Assembly (NCBI GenBank): GCA_946040795.1
Contig: CAMGCK010000005.1
Location: forward strand, 1 to 50,851
DNA: 50,851 nt
Origin: an uncultured Lachnospiraceae bacterium
GTDB lineage: Bacteria; Bacillota; Clostridia; Lachnospirales; Lachnospiraceae
Reading direction: 5' to 3'
Position 1 is the first letter of the stretch, and each line of letters opens with the position of its first letter. Shown one piece after another: positions 17,409 to 26,727 of this stretch. The translations under genes were made by a program, and so were the position numbers. The notes beneath the pieces were generated by a model. That model did no database searches and was not told the DNA's origin. It was given only the letters and a program-made list of their open reading frames with translations.

Positions 17409-17846
17409 ATGAAATTATTGACTAAAGCAATGAAGGTCAGCAGTATTCTCATGATCTTTGCATCCATTATCCGGTTCTTCTTCGGCATAACTTTTATGAA
17501 TTTCTTTGCTACTGCAGTCAACATGCGTCAGGTTGGAAAAGAGCAGATGCCGTTTCTTCTGACGGCGTTTGTGGTCACGGTTCTTTCAGCACCGGGTGAG
17601 CTTGTTGCGGGTATCATCGGCGCTGCGACCTGTGAAGAACCGTCGTTTGTTCACCGGGGATTCATTGCCGGTATCGCTGCACTCGTGGTTTCCGTAGCCG
17701 GCATGATCATGCAGGTCATTATCGGTTACGGTGCCAGTGAAGTTACGGTGATCTGCGGCATCGTTTGCCCGGCGGTCTTTGTGGTTTTCAGCCTGATGGG
17801 GACGATAGCAGCCGCAAAGAAGCGTAAGAAGAAAGCAGCGAAATAA
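17409..17846 (+). CDS. Small four-helix membrane protein, unknown
   Basis: No family was recognised. The 145-residue product has four hydrophobic segments (about 9-31, 48-72, 84-106 and 112-134) and a Lys-rich C-terminal tail that should lie in the cytoplasm. ATG 17409 is chosen because of the AAAAGGAG site 6 nt upstream; the frame is open to 17340 without a ribosome site. Neighbours give no clue: a divergent lipase upstream, and a separate xpt promoter downstream. Confidence 0.75.
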   Translation: MKLLTKAMKVSSILMIFASIIRFFFGITFMNFFATAVNMRQVGKEQMPFLLTAFVVTVLSAPGELVAGIIGAATCEEPSFVHRGFIAGIAALVVSVAGMIMQVIIGYGASEVTVICGIVCPAVFVVFSLMGTIAAAKKRKKKAAK

Positions 17847-17880
17847 TTGACAAAAAAATTCAAAAACATACATAGAGTTC

Positions 17881-17909
17881 TTGAAATTTAAGATGTTTAA
17901 TTGTAAAAT
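17881..17909 (+). promoter_or_regulatory. xpt promoter
   Basis: TTGAAA at 17881-17886, a 17-bp spacer and TAAAAT at 17904-17909. The leader is only about 25 nt, too short for the purine riboswitch often found before xpt. A weaker TTGACA at 17847-17852 lies further upstream. Confidence 0.7.
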
Positions 17910-17941
17910 GGTCGTGTATTTTTTCTGACGGAGGTGCAGTT

Positions 17942-18517
17942 ATGAAACTTCTTGAAGATCGCATCCGCAAAGACGGTATCGTGATCGGTGCAGACATTCT
18001 GAAGGTGGACAGCTTTCTGAATCATCAGATCGATGTGGAGCTTCTGGCGGAGATGGGTAAAGAGTGGAAACGACTCTATCAGGATGAAAAAATCACGAAG
18101 ATCCTGACGATCGAGGCTTCGGGCATCGGCATCGCGTGCATTGCGGCACAGCAGTTTGGCGTACCGGTCCTGTTTGCGAAGAAGAGCAAGACCAAGAACA
18201 TTGCCGGTGAAGTTTACACGGCTAAGGTCATGTCTTTCACACACGGAAGAGAATATGATATCATCGTTTCCAGAAAATTCCTGACAGCAGATGACAATGT
18301 GCTCATCATCGATGATTTTCTTGCAAACGGAGAAGCGCTTCGCGGTCTGATCAAGCTTGTTCAGGATGCAGGCGCAAGGGTTGCGGGCTGCGGTATTGCC
18401 ATTGAAAAGGCCTTTCAGCCGGGCGGTGACCAGATCCGCAAAACGGGGGTCCGTGTGGAATCACTGGCACGCGTCCTGTCCATGGATGAAAACGAGGGGA
18501 TCGTCTTCACGGACTGA
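17942..18517 (+). CDS. xpt: Xanthine phosphoribosyltransferase
   Basis: The 191-residue product has the Xpt length and features: MKLLEDRI at the start, FLNHQIDVELL, and the PRPP-binding loop VLIIDDFLANGEAL. It converts xanthine and PRPP to XMP in purine salvage. The ribosome site is GACGGAGG. It is followed 57 nt later by a BmpA-type binding protein and an ABC transporter for nucleosides, so the cluster looks like a purine uptake and salvage unit. Regulation is not by a leader riboswitch, since the 5' UTR is short. Confidence 0.95.
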   Translation: MKLLEDRIRKDGIVIGADILKVDSFLNHQIDVELLAEMGKEWKRLYQDEKITKILTIEASGIGIACIAAQQFGVPVLFAKKSKTKNIAGEVYTAKVMSFTHGREYDIIVSRKFLTADDNVLIIDDFLANGEALRGLIKLVQDAGARVAGCGIAIEKAFQPGGDQIRKTGVRVESLARVLSMDENEGIVFTD

Positions 18518-18574
18518 AACTGATCTTTTCCGCATCTGCGGTTAAAGATATATAAAATTTTGGAGGAGAAAAAA

Positions 18575-19777
18575 ATGAAAAAAGTTTTAGTTGCTCTTCT
18601 TGCTGCATTACTTGTTCTGTCCTGCCTGGCAGGCTGCGGCAACGGCGGTAAGAAGGAAGAAGCAAACGGCAAGACTGTCAAGGTTGGTTTCATCTATCTT
18701 CATGATGAAAACTCTACCTATGATCGTAACTTCATGGAAGGCGCAAAGGCTGCATGCAAGGCACAGGGCGTTGAATTCCTGGAGAAGACCGGTATTCCGG
18801 AGACCAATGCATGCTACGAAGCTGCACTGGACCTTATTGACCACGGCTGCAATGTAATCTTTGCAGATTCCTTCGGCCATGAGTCTTTCCTGGCTCAGGC
18901 TGCATCCGAGAATCCGGATGTTCAGTTCTGCCATGCTACCGGCACCACCGCTCATACCGCAAATATTGCAAACCTTCACAATGCATTCGCATCCATTTAC
19001 GAAGGCCGCTACCTTGCAGGTGTTGCAGCAGGCATGAAGTTGAATGAAATGATCGAAAGCGGCGCAATCACCGCTGAAGGCGCAAAGATGGGTTATGTCG
19101 GTGCTTACACCTACGCGGAAGTTATCTCCGGTTACACCTCATTCTTCCTTGGTGCTCGTTCTGTTTGCCCGTCTGTTACCATGCAGGTACAGTTCACCGG
19201 TTCCTGGTATGATGAGACTCTTGAGAAGGAAGCTGCTCAGACGCTTCTGAACAACGGCTGTGTTCTGATTTCTCAGCACGCAGACTCCATGGGTGCTCCG
19301 ACCGCTTGTGAAGAAGCCGGCGTTCCGAACGTTTCCTACAACGGTTCCACGATTTCCGCTTGCCCGAACACCTTCATCGTTTCTTCCAGAATCAACTGGC
19401 AGCCGTACTTCGAGTACATGATCCAGTGCGTAAAGGATGGCAAGGCCATCGACACTGACTGGACCGGTTCCATCGCTACCGGCTCTGTTGAACTTACTGC
19501 TGTAAACGACAAGGCTGCTGCAGAAGGTACTCAGGCTAAGATCGACGAAGTCAAGGCTCAGCTTGAAAAGGGCGAGATCCATGTATTTGACTGCGCGAAC
19601 TTCACCGTTGGCGGTGCTGCAATCGATTCTTACATGGCTGACGTTGATACCGATGAAGCATATACTCCGGACACTGAAGTTGTCAAGGATGGTTACTTCC
19701 ATGAGTCCGAGTTCCGTTCTGCTCCGTACTTCGATCTTGCTATCGACGGTATTGAACAGCTGAACGCTGCATATTAA
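18575..19777 (+). CDS. bmpA: BMP family lipoprotein, nucleoside ABC transporter substrate-binding protein
   Basis: The 400-residue product has a lipoprotein signal peptide with lipobox LAGC (Cys21). The binding fold of the BMP/PnrA family begins at about residue 35 (VKVGFIYLHDENSTYDRNF). BMP proteins bind purine and other nucleosides outside the membrane and deliver them to a YufO-type ABC importer, which is encoded just downstream. ATG 18575 has GGAGGAG; an upstream in-frame TTG has no proper site. Codon use is strongly biased, suggesting high expression. A hairpin at 19790-19828 separates it from the transporter genes and probably sets the usual excess of binding protein. Confidence 0.92.
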   Translation: MKKVLVALLAALLVLSCLAGCGNGGKKEEANGKTVKVGFIYLHDENSTYDRNFMEGAKAACKAQGVEFLEKTGIPETNACYEAALDLIDHGCNVIFADSFGHESFLAQAASENPDVQFCHATGTTAHTANIANLHNAFASIYEGRYLAGVAAGMKLNEMIESGAITAEGAKMGYVGAYTYAEVISGYTSFFLGARSVCPSVTMQVQFTGSWYDETLEKEAAQTLLNNGCVLISQHADSMGAPTACEEAGVPNVSYNGSTISACPNTFIVSSRINWQPYFEYMIQCVKDGKAIDTDWTGSIATGSVELTAVNDKAAAEGTQAKIDEVKAQLEKGEIHVFDCANFTVGGAAIDSYMADVDTDEAYTPDTEVVKDGYFHESEFRSAPYFDLAIDGIEQLNAAY

Positions 19778-19789
19778 TTTTCTGGGAAA

Positions 19790-19828
19790 CCCGGGGAGAG
19801 CGGCTTGTCCGCCTCCCGGGCCCTTTTT
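19790..19828 (+). terminator. Intercistronic terminator after the binding-protein gene
   Basis: CCCGGGGAG-GCGG and CCGC-CTCCCGGG arms followed by CCCTTTTTA. The ABC genes downstream either receive read-through transcripts or use their own promoter; TATAAT is present at 19926-19931 but with a poor -35. Confidence 0.75.
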
Positions 19829-19951
19829 ATGACCTGCAATGCCGCCTTCTTCGGACCACGGTTATTGCAATTTGCAACAAGGAACAGATTCTGACTTCAT
19901 TCGTGCATTTCTGTACGGATGATTTTATAATTTCAGGCAAGGAGACTCATT

Positions 19952-21481
19952 ATGAGCGACAAGACCCCTGCGATCGAGCTGAAGAACATTACAAAAACAT
20001 TCGGCAAGGTCGTTGCAAACAAAGACGTCTGTCTTACGGTAAATTACGGTGAGATCCTGTCGATCCTGGGCGAGAACGGCTCGGGAAAGACCACTCTTAT
20101 GAATATGATCTCCGGTATTTATTATCCGGATGCCGGCCAGATCCTGGTTGGCGGAAAAGAGGTCATCATCGCGTCTCCCAAGGACGCATTCCAGTACAAG
20201 ATCGGAATGATCCACCAGCATTTCAAGCTGGTCGATGTTTTCTCTGCAACGGAAAACATTATTCTTGGCCTTGAAAATCAGGGCCGTTACGATTTGAAGG
20301 CTGCTGCTCAGCGTGTTCGCGAGATCTCCGAGCAGTACGGCTTTGATATCGATCCGAATCAGAAAATTTACGAGATGTCCGTTTCGCAGAAGCAGACGGT
20401 TGAGATCATCAAGGTGTTGTATCGCGGTGCTGATATCCTGATCCTGGATGAGCCCACAGCCGTTCTGACTCCGCAGGAGACGGAAAAACTCTTTAAAATA
20501 CTTCGCCGAATGAGAGAGGATGGCAAGGCCATCGTCATCATTACACATAAGCTGCACGAAGTGCTGTCCCTGTCCGATAAGGTTGCTGTTTTAAGAAAGG
20601 GCGAATACATCGGTACAGTCAACACTGCGGAAACCTCTGAAAATCAGCTGACGGAAATGATGGTCGGCAAGAAGGTGAGTCTGAACATTCAGCGTTCAGA
20701 ACCCAAGGATCCCAGGGAGCGTCTGATCGTTGCCCATCTGAAATGTGAAAACAAAGAGGGCATTAAGGAACTTGATGATGTCTGCTTCACTGCGAACAGC
20801 GGCGAGATCCTGGGCATTGCCGGTATTGCCGGTTCCGGACAGCGTGAACTTCTGGAAACCATCGCCGGACTGCATCCGGCCAATTACGGCGGTATTCAGT
20901 ATGTGGATCCGGCCACAGGCAAGCTTGAAAATCTTCGCGACAAGACACCGCTTGAGATCCGTAATCTGGGCGTCCGTCTGTCCTTTGTTCCGGAAGATCG
21001 TCTGGGCATGGGCCTTGTCGGCAACATGGGTATTACCGATAACATGATGCTGAGAAGTTACCGAGCCGGTAAAGGTGCTTTTCTGAAGAAAAAGGAACCG
21101 GAATCGCTGGCAGATCGCATTATCAGTCAGCTTGAAGTAGTTACACCGGATAAAGCAACACCGGTACGCCGTCTTTCCGGCGGCAACGTGCAGAAGGTTC
21201 TTGTTGGCCGTGAAATCGCGGCAGCGCCTACGGTTCTGATGGCTGCTTATCCCGTACGCGGTCTGGATATCAATTCATCCTACATGATCTATAATCTGCT
21301 GAATGAGCAGAAGGAAAAGGGTGTAGCCGTCATTTTTGTCGGTGAGGACCTGGACGTGCTTCTGGAACTCTGTGACCGCATCGTGGTCATCGGCCAGGGC
21401 CGCATCACCGGCATCGTCGATGCCCGTACGACCACCAAGGAAGAAATCGGTCTGTTAATGACGAAAGGAGGCAGCAAGTGA
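19952..21481 (+). CDS. Nucleoside ABC transporter, duplicated ATP-binding protein
   Basis: The 509-residue product has two ABC ATPase domains in one chain, as in RbsA or YufO. The first (about 1-245) has Walker A GENGSGKTT and Walker B ILILDEPTAVL. The second (about 255-500) has a modified P-loop GIAGSGQRE, signature SGGNVQKV and a diverged Walker B (MAAYPVRGLD). Such a degenerate second domain is normal for this family. It energises uptake by the two permeases that follow. Its stop codon overlaps the GTG start of the first permease. Confidence 0.93.
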   Translation: MSDKTPAIELKNITKTFGKVVANKDVCLTVNYGEILSILGENGSGKTTLMNMISGIYYPDAGQILVGGKEVIIASPKDAFQYKIGMIHQHFKLVDVFSATENIILGLENQGRYDLKAAAQRVREISEQYGFDIDPNQKIYEMSVSQKQTVEIIKVLYRGADILILDEPTAVLTPQETEKLFKILRRMREDGKAIVIITHKLHEVLSLSDKVAVLRKGEYIGTVNTAETSENQLTEMMVGKKVSLNIQRSEPKDPRERLIVAHLKCENKEGIKELDDVCFTANSGEILGIAGIAGSGQRELLETIAGLHPANYGGIQYVDPATGKLENLRDKTPLEIRNLGVRLSFVPEDRLGMGLVGNMGITDNMMLRSYRAGKGAFLKKKEPESLADRIISQLEVVTPDKATPVRRLSGGNVQKVLVGREIAAAPTVLMAAYPVRGLDINSSYMIYNLLNEQKEKGVAVIFVGEDLDVLLELCDRIVVIGQGRITGIVDARTTTKEEIGLLMTKGGSK

Positions 21482-22569
21482 GAGAGCCGCTTTTTCACAT
21501 TTCCAAAAGAACGGAGATCGCCCTTGTAAAGGCCTGGCTGATCCGGATCGCTGCAATCGCTCTTGCGCTTGTTCTTTGCGCCATCGTAACCTTTGCCCTG
21601 ACCGGTCTGAATCCCCTGAGAGTCTTTGCCACACTGGTCGATGGTGCCATCGGAACCGCGCGCCGCAGATGGTCTTTACTGCAGGGAACCGCCATTCTGC
21701 TTTGCATTTCACTGGCTGTGACCCCGGCGTTCAAGATGCGTTTCTGGAATACAGGTGCTGAAGGTCAGGTTCTGGCAGGCGCGATGGCTACGGCGACCTG
21801 CATGCTGTTCCTCGGAAACCGTCTTCCGTCACCGGTCCTGTTCCCGATCATGTTTGTCTGTGCAGTGATTGCAGGCTCAGTATGGGGCGTCATTCCGGCG
21901 CTTTTCAAGGCAAAGTGGAATACGAATGAGACGCTGTTCACACTGATGATGAACTACATCGCGATGCAGATCATCAACTATTTTGTTTATCAGTGGGCAG
22001 TACCGAAGGGCTCCGGCCAGATCGGTATCATAAACGGCGATACCAAGGCCGGCTGGCTTCCGGCTATTTTTGGACAGAGCTATCTCTGCAACATCCTGAT
22101 CGTTGTTGTGATCACGATTTTTATATTTATTTATCTCAGGTTCTCCAAGCACGGCTATGAGATCGCCGTTGTTGGTGAGAGTGAGAATACTGCGCGATAT
22201 ATCGGTATCAACGTCAAGAGAGTCATCATTCGTACGATGCTCCTTTCCGGTGCGATCTGCGGTATCTGCGGTCTTTTGATCGTCAGTGGTACGGACCACA
22301 CGGTTACCCGTGATTCTGCAGGCGGACAGGGATTTACCGCGATCATGGTATCCTGGCTGGCAAAATTCGATCCGATCGTCATGATCTTTGTTTCCATGCT
22401 GATCATTTTCCTTCAGAAGGGCGCAATTGAGATCTCTACACAGTTCGGCTTGAATAAGTCCTTCTCCGAGATCCTGACCGGCATCATCATTTTCTTCATT
22501 ATCGGCTGCGAATTCTTCATTAACTATCAGATCCATTTCAACCACAGCAGAAAGGAGGCAAAGGCATGA
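21478..22569 (+). CDS. Nucleoside ABC transporter permease 1 (YufP-like)
   Basis: The 363-residue product is a polytopic membrane protein of the BPD_transp_2 family. It contains the pattern PAFKMRFWNTGAEGQVLAGA and a later VGESENTARYIGINV loop typical of nucleoside/ribose-type permeases. It is longer than permease 2 by an N-terminal helix. GTG 21478 overlaps the ATPase stop (GTGA) behind AAGGAGG. It forms the heterodimeric pore with the next product. Confidence 0.92.
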   Translation: MREPLFHISKRTEIALVKAWLIRIAAIALALVLCAIVTFALTGLNPLRVFATLVDGAIGTARRRWSLLQGTAILLCISLAVTPAFKMRFWNTGAEGQVLAGAMATATCMLFLGNRLPSPVLFPIMFVCAVIAGSVWGVIPALFKAKWNTNETLFTLMMNYIAMQIINYFVYQWAVPKGSGQIGIINGDTKAGWLPAIFGQSYLCNILIVVVITIFIFIYLRFSKHGYEIAVVGESENTARYIGINVKRVIIRTMLLSGAICGICGLLIVSGTDHTVTRDSAGGQGFTAIMVSWLAKFDPIVMIFVSMLIIFLQKGAIEISTQFGLNKSFSEILTGIIIFFIIGCEFFINYQIHFNHSRKEAKA

Positions 22570-23594
22570 TCACATTTTTACAGCGTGCTGTTATCATGGG
22601 CATTCCGCTTCTTTTTGGTTCTACCGGTGAGACGATCACGGAAAAATCCGGTCATCTGAATCTGGGTATCCCGGGTGTCATGTACATGGGCGGTATCTGT
22701 GCGGTTATTGGCGCGTTTTTCTATGAGAATGCGGTTGGTCCGGAAAACATCGTACCGTTTCTGGCAATTCTGATCCCGCTTGCCTGTGCGCTCCTGGGTT
22801 CATTGTTAATGGGGCTTGTATACAGCTTTTTCACGGTCACGCTTCGAGCCAATCAGAATGTTACCGGTCTTGCGCTGACGACCTTTGGCGTGGGCTTTGG
22901 TAATTTCTTCGGCGGCTCTCTGATCAAACTGGCCGATGCCGATGTTCCGTCCATTAACCTGACAGCCACCAGCAGCGTTTTCAAGACCAAGCTGCCGTAT
23001 GACGCGCTTCTGAATGCCATGAGCGCAGCCAATGCACCTTCCTGGTTAACAGCTTTTGTACGCGGCTTCTGTGACCTGTTCCTTTCTTACAGCTTCCTGG
23101 CATATGCGGCAATTATCATCGCATTTGCGACGGCTTATATTTTGAAGCGTACCCGTGTGGGCCTGCATTTACGAGCCGTTGGTGAAAACCCGGGTACCGC
23201 TGATGCAGCAGGTATCAATGTCGGACGCTACAAATATGTATCCACCTGCCTGGGTTCCATGATTGCCGGTCTGGGTGGACTGTACTATATTATGGACTAT
23301 GCATTTGGTGTATGGTCCAACAACGGTTTTGGCGATCGCGGATGGCTGGCTATTGCGCTTGTTATTTTCACTGTATGGAAACCGAATGTAGGCATCATCG
23401 GATCATTCCTGTTTGGCGGCCTTCTGATCATTCACAACTATATTCCGGGATTGGGTGTTGCGGATCAGGAGCTGATCAAAGCTCTTCCGTATGTCGTAAC
23501 GGTCATTGTACTGATTTTTGTGTCTGCACGTGAAAAGAAGGAGAGTCTTCCGCCGCAGAGCCTGGGCCTTTCTTATTTCAGAGAAGAACGATAA
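22566..23594 (+). CDS. Nucleoside ABC transporter permease 2 (YufQ-like)
   Basis: The 342-residue product is a second BPD_transp_2 permease. It has the conserved start PLLFGSTGETITEKSGHLNLGIPG and the cytoplasmic coupling motif LRAVGENPGTADAAGINV. It pairs with permease 1. The ATG overlaps the preceding stop codon (ATGA) and has AAAGGAGG. It ends the operon at a terminator-like hairpin. Confidence 0.93.
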   Translation: MITFLQRAVIMGIPLLFGSTGETITEKSGHLNLGIPGVMYMGGICAVIGAFFYENAVGPENIVPFLAILIPLACALLGSLLMGLVYSFFTVTLRANQNVTGLALTTFGVGFGNFFGGSLIKLADADVPSINLTATSSVFKTKLPYDALLNAMSAANAPSWLTAFVRGFCDLFLSYSFLAYAAIIIAFATAYILKRTRVGLHLRAVGENPGTADAAGINVGRYKYVSTCLGSMIAGLGGLYYIMDYAFGVWSNNGFGDRGWLAIALVIFTVWKPNVGIIGSFLFGGLLIIHNYIPGLGVADQELIKALPYVVTVIVLIFVSAREKKESLPPQSLGLSYFREER

Positions 23595-23600
23595 CTGTAA

Positions 23601-23630
23601 GGCGCACATCGATCCGGTGTGCGCTTTCTT
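23601..23630 (+). terminator. Terminator of the nucleoside transporter operon
   Basis: GCGCACA and TGTGCGC arms around a nine-base loop followed by TTTCTT. Confidence 0.7.
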
Positions 23631-23636
23631 ATGAAA

Positions 23637-23684
23637 GGCAATGCCGTAGTGAGCTTTCCTGTGACCGGTAATGCCGCTGTGAGC
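23637..23684 (+). repeat. Short direct repeat, two copies of 18 bp
   Basis: GGCAATGCCGTAGTGAGC (23637-23654) and GGTAATGCCGCTGTGAGC (23667-23684) are offset by 30 bp with two differences. They lie between the transporter operon terminator and the FtsX-like gene. Tandem spacing of about three helical turns would suit two binding sites for one regulator, but this is only a possibility. Confidence 0.5.
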
Positions 23685-23730
23685 GGCTTACGATGATTAC
23701 GGTCAATATCAACATCACAAAGGAGCAGCA

Positions 23731-26715
23731 ATGAAAGCATTTCGCATGGGAATTAAAAGTATATTCAGAACACCGGCGCGTTCGGTGCTGTTTCTGATGC
23801 TTTTGACGATCCTGACGGCAATGCTAACGCTTGGCACGGCTGTTCTTTCCGCAATTACCGGTTATCTGAAAAACTGCGATTCGTTCTATCATTCCATCGC
23901 GGAGCTGGAATACGTGGGGCATGATTATCCGGACAAAACGGTTTATGACGAAGCCTTGAAAGCATCACTTGAAGAAAACCGGGATGTTTTCCGGACGATC
24001 CGTGAACTAGAGGGTTGTGAAGCTTTTGAGGCGGATTCCGCGGAGCTTGGACTCATTGATGGCGTGGTCCGTAAGGATAACGCGCTCTATGATGAGAACG
24101 CTGCAGTACTGGAGGTATCCTTTATCACCTATGACCGTGCATCCGGCGCGTATGTGGGAATTATTAAAGAATGCCTTTATTCTACGAAGGATCATACCGG
24201 TCTCATGGTATTTGTCAGTCCCTATGGCCTGGAACCGGAGACGGAATTTGGCTCCCTTCCAAGACCGGCCTCCTATGTCATGACCGGATACTATTTTTCG
24301 GGGACCAGCAGTTATATCTGGTTCCAGCCTTCGGCAATGACTCTTGAGATCGATGGCAAAGTGCAGGAACTTCCGGTATTCAGAAACACTTCTGATGGTA
24401 TTCCGGAGGAGGATCCGTATCGCAGAGCAGCAGCACTTATGGCGTTACGGAATAACGGATTTCGTGTGCAGAAAGTATCGGATCTTGAATACTATCGGCC
24501 GTATCAGCAGGAAGAGATGAAGCTTCGGGAAGGCCGTACATTCGTGAAAGAGGAATATCAGAATGAAGAGGCGGTCTGCCTTTTGTCTGTTCGAGCGGCG
24601 GAGTATGCAGAAGCCGGGGCGGGCGATGTGATTCGTCTGGCATTTGCAAAGACGGACGGCGGTATTTATCAGAGTACATCGCCGGAGATCTCGGAGACGG
24701 AGGAATATCGTGTGGTCGGTATTCTGGAATCTCCGGACGATGACCCGGGCCTCATCATACTGCCTGTTTCAGATCCTGCAAAAGAGTCGGCGTGTCCTAC
24801 AGGCTATACGATCGGAACGTATCATCTTAATAATCGTAAAGCGGAAACGTTTTATCTTGAAGCCAAAGAGCGGCTCCCCATTGGATACCGACTGACCCTG
24901 TATGATCAGGGGTATGCGCAGGCTGCACGTCCATATGAAGAAATGAAGCAGATCGCACAGCTGTTTCTTGCTGTGACGATCCTGTTGATTCTGGCGGTGT
25001 TGACCGTGTACTGTAATCTTTATGTGATCCGGCAGAAGGATACGGCGCGGATCATGACCGACCTTGGCGCGCGTAGAGCATTTGCGGCCGGTTATTTTGA
25101 ATCAGGAGCGGTCCTGATCTACATTCCCGCGGCAATTCTCGGAATGATGGCTTCCGGAATTTTGGAAAAAAGAGTTCTCCGCATGGTAGATGAGTTTGCA
25201 AAAAAGACCTCCGTAACCGATACAAGATTTTCCTCGGGGGCATTGTCCATTGTCCGCAGGCTGGAGTTTCAGCCGGTACAGGATCTGAAACTGTATCTGC
25301 TGGCATCGGCAGGATTTCTGCTCGTTATTATGCTGTTTACCGCAATATTTACGCTGGCAGCGCTTCGGGATGAAAAGAACACCCAAAAACGCACAAAAAC
25401 AGTGCAGAAAAGAACGAGGAGTATTTCCTCATCCAAACTGTCCGGCCGCATGAAATATGCATTTTTATCGTTTGCACGCGGCGGTATGAGGACGATTTCA
25501 ATATGCGTTCTGGTATGTGCTGCGGTTTTGTTCTTTACCACGCTGAACGCGTCCGAAATGCGTTATGAATCAAATCTTCGTGATGTGGAAAGTCATTCTG
25601 TTATAAACGGTTATGCAACGAATAGCAGCGGTAAGAATATTTCCGGCCTTGTGATCCGCGGTGATGTGGCTTATGGAATTGCGTCATCCAAACAGGTGGA
25701 GCGTTGTACCTTTGGCACGCAGGTTTCGCATTATCGGTTTCGCGGTATTACAAGAACCGCCGATGGCACTGAAAAAACCATTGATCCGTTCATTCCCCCT
25801 GCATCCGGTTTTGCTATTGAAACGCTGGAAGCACAGCTTTCCAGAGAACCGGTCTGGATGATGACGAATCGAATCAGCGGCTCCCCGGATTTTTATTTTG
25901 AGGAAAGTCCGGAGGTGGCATGGCTTCCCGGATATTCGGAGGCGGATCTCTCCGGCACGGAATCGAATATCGCAGTGCTTCCGCGTTCCATGGCAGAAGA
26001 GAACGGGATCGGTATTGGCGATACCATCGAAGTCCTGTATATGACATCCAAACAATGGGGCGGCACGGAATTCAACACTTGTCTATTGAGAGTTGCGGGC
26101 ATTTATACACCGGTCTCCACGGCAGAAACCATTTATACGCCCTATGCGGATCCGTTTGACGGGATGGTACCGGAAGAGAACCTCAAAAGACTGTCATTTC
26201 AGTATTTGACGTTCCGCCTGCGGGATTCCGCGCATCTTTCAGAAATGCGCGATGTGCTTCAGAACGCGGGGTTTGTTCCTGCGCGAACAACGGGGCATGT
26301 GCGTAATTACGCCGTACTGGACGATGCAGCATATATTTCCACGACCTCTTCCATGCAGCGTCAGCTGAATTATATTTCGCTTCTGTTCGGCTTTTTATTC
26401 GCTCTTGTTCTGTTTGCGGCAGTATTTGCATCACGCCTGATCGCGCAGTCCCGGAAATACGAAACAGCGGTCATGAGAGCCATCGGTGCCGGAAACGGCG
26501 TGATTTTTTCAATGTTCTTATTGGAACAGGTATTGCTTCTTGTAATTGGAACCTTGGTCGGAGTGATACTCACAGTGGGAGTTCTGCATCATGAGTTTAC
26601 TGTAAAATGCATGATTTTGACGATGCTTTTTGTGCTTTTATGGCTGATAGGAACCGCAAGCGGGATCCTGCGTCAGTTAAAAACCGGAAGTCTTGAACTT
26701 TTGCAGGAACTGTAA
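23731..26715 (+). CDS. Large FtsX-like ABC transporter permease
   Basis: The 994-residue product has the layout of a duplicated FtsX/MacB-type permease. A membrane helix lies at about 16-42, followed by an extracellular domain to about 410. Three helices lie near 412-432, 455-475 and 520-545, then a basic loop. A helix near 590-612 follows, then a second extracellular domain, and three helices from about 880 to 985. Such proteins couple ATP use to mechanical work on lipids, peptides or envelope substrates and often confer resistance to antimicrobial peptides. The partner ATPase starts 12 nt downstream. No two-component system lies nearby, so the substrate is unknown. Confidence 0.88.
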   Translation: MKAFRMGIKSIFRTPARSVLFLMLLTILTAMLTLGTAVLSAITGYLKNCDSFYHSIAELEYVGHDYPDKTVYDEALKASLEENRDVFRTIRELEGCEAFEADSAELGLIDGVVRKDNALYDENAAVLEVSFITYDRASGAYVGIIKECLYSTKDHTGLMVFVSPYGLEPETEFGSLPRPASYVMTGYYFSGTSSYIWFQPSAMTLEIDGKVQELPVFRNTSDGIPEEDPYRRAAALMALRNNGFRVQKVSDLEYYRPYQQEEMKLREGRTFVKEEYQNEEAVCLLSVRAAEYAEAGAGDVIRLAFAKTDGGIYQSTSPEISETEEYRVVGILESPDDDPGLIILPVSDPAKESACPTGYTIGTYHLNNRKAETFYLEAKERLPIGYRLTLYDQGYAQAARPYEEMKQIAQLFLAVTILLILAVLTVYCNLYVIRQKDTARIMTDLGARRAFAAGYFESGAVLIYIPAAILGMMASGILEKRVLRMVDEFAKKTSVTDTRFSSGALSIVRRLEFQPVQDLKLYLLASAGFLLVIMLFTAIFTLAALRDEKNTQKRTKTVQKRTRSISSSKLSGRMKYAFLSFARGGMRTISICVLVCAAVLFFTTLNASEMRYESNLRDVESHSVINGYATNSSGKNISGLVIRGDVAYGIASSKQVERCTFGTQVSHYRFRGITRTADGTEKTIDPFIPPASGFAIETLEAQLSREPVWMMTNRISGSPDFYFEESPEVAWLPGYSEADLSGTESNIAVLPRSMAEENGIGIGDTIEVLYMTSKQWGGTEFNTCLLRVAGIYTPVSTAETIYTPYADPFDGMVPEENLKRLSFQYLTFRLRDSAHLSEMRDVLQNAGFVPARTTGHVRNYAVLDDAAYISTTSSMQRQLNYISLLFGFLFALVLFAAVFASRLIAQSRKYETAVMRAIGAGNGVIFSMFLLEQVLLLVIGTLVGVILTVGVLHHEFTVKCMILTMLFVLLWLIGTASGILRQLKTGSLELLQEL

Positions 26716-26727
26716 TGGAGGTGTGAA

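Noticed and set aside
17847..17941. Purine riboswitch before xpt
   Set aside because: A promoter with 17-bp spacing leaves only about 25 nt of leader, and no three-helix aptamer can be folded there.
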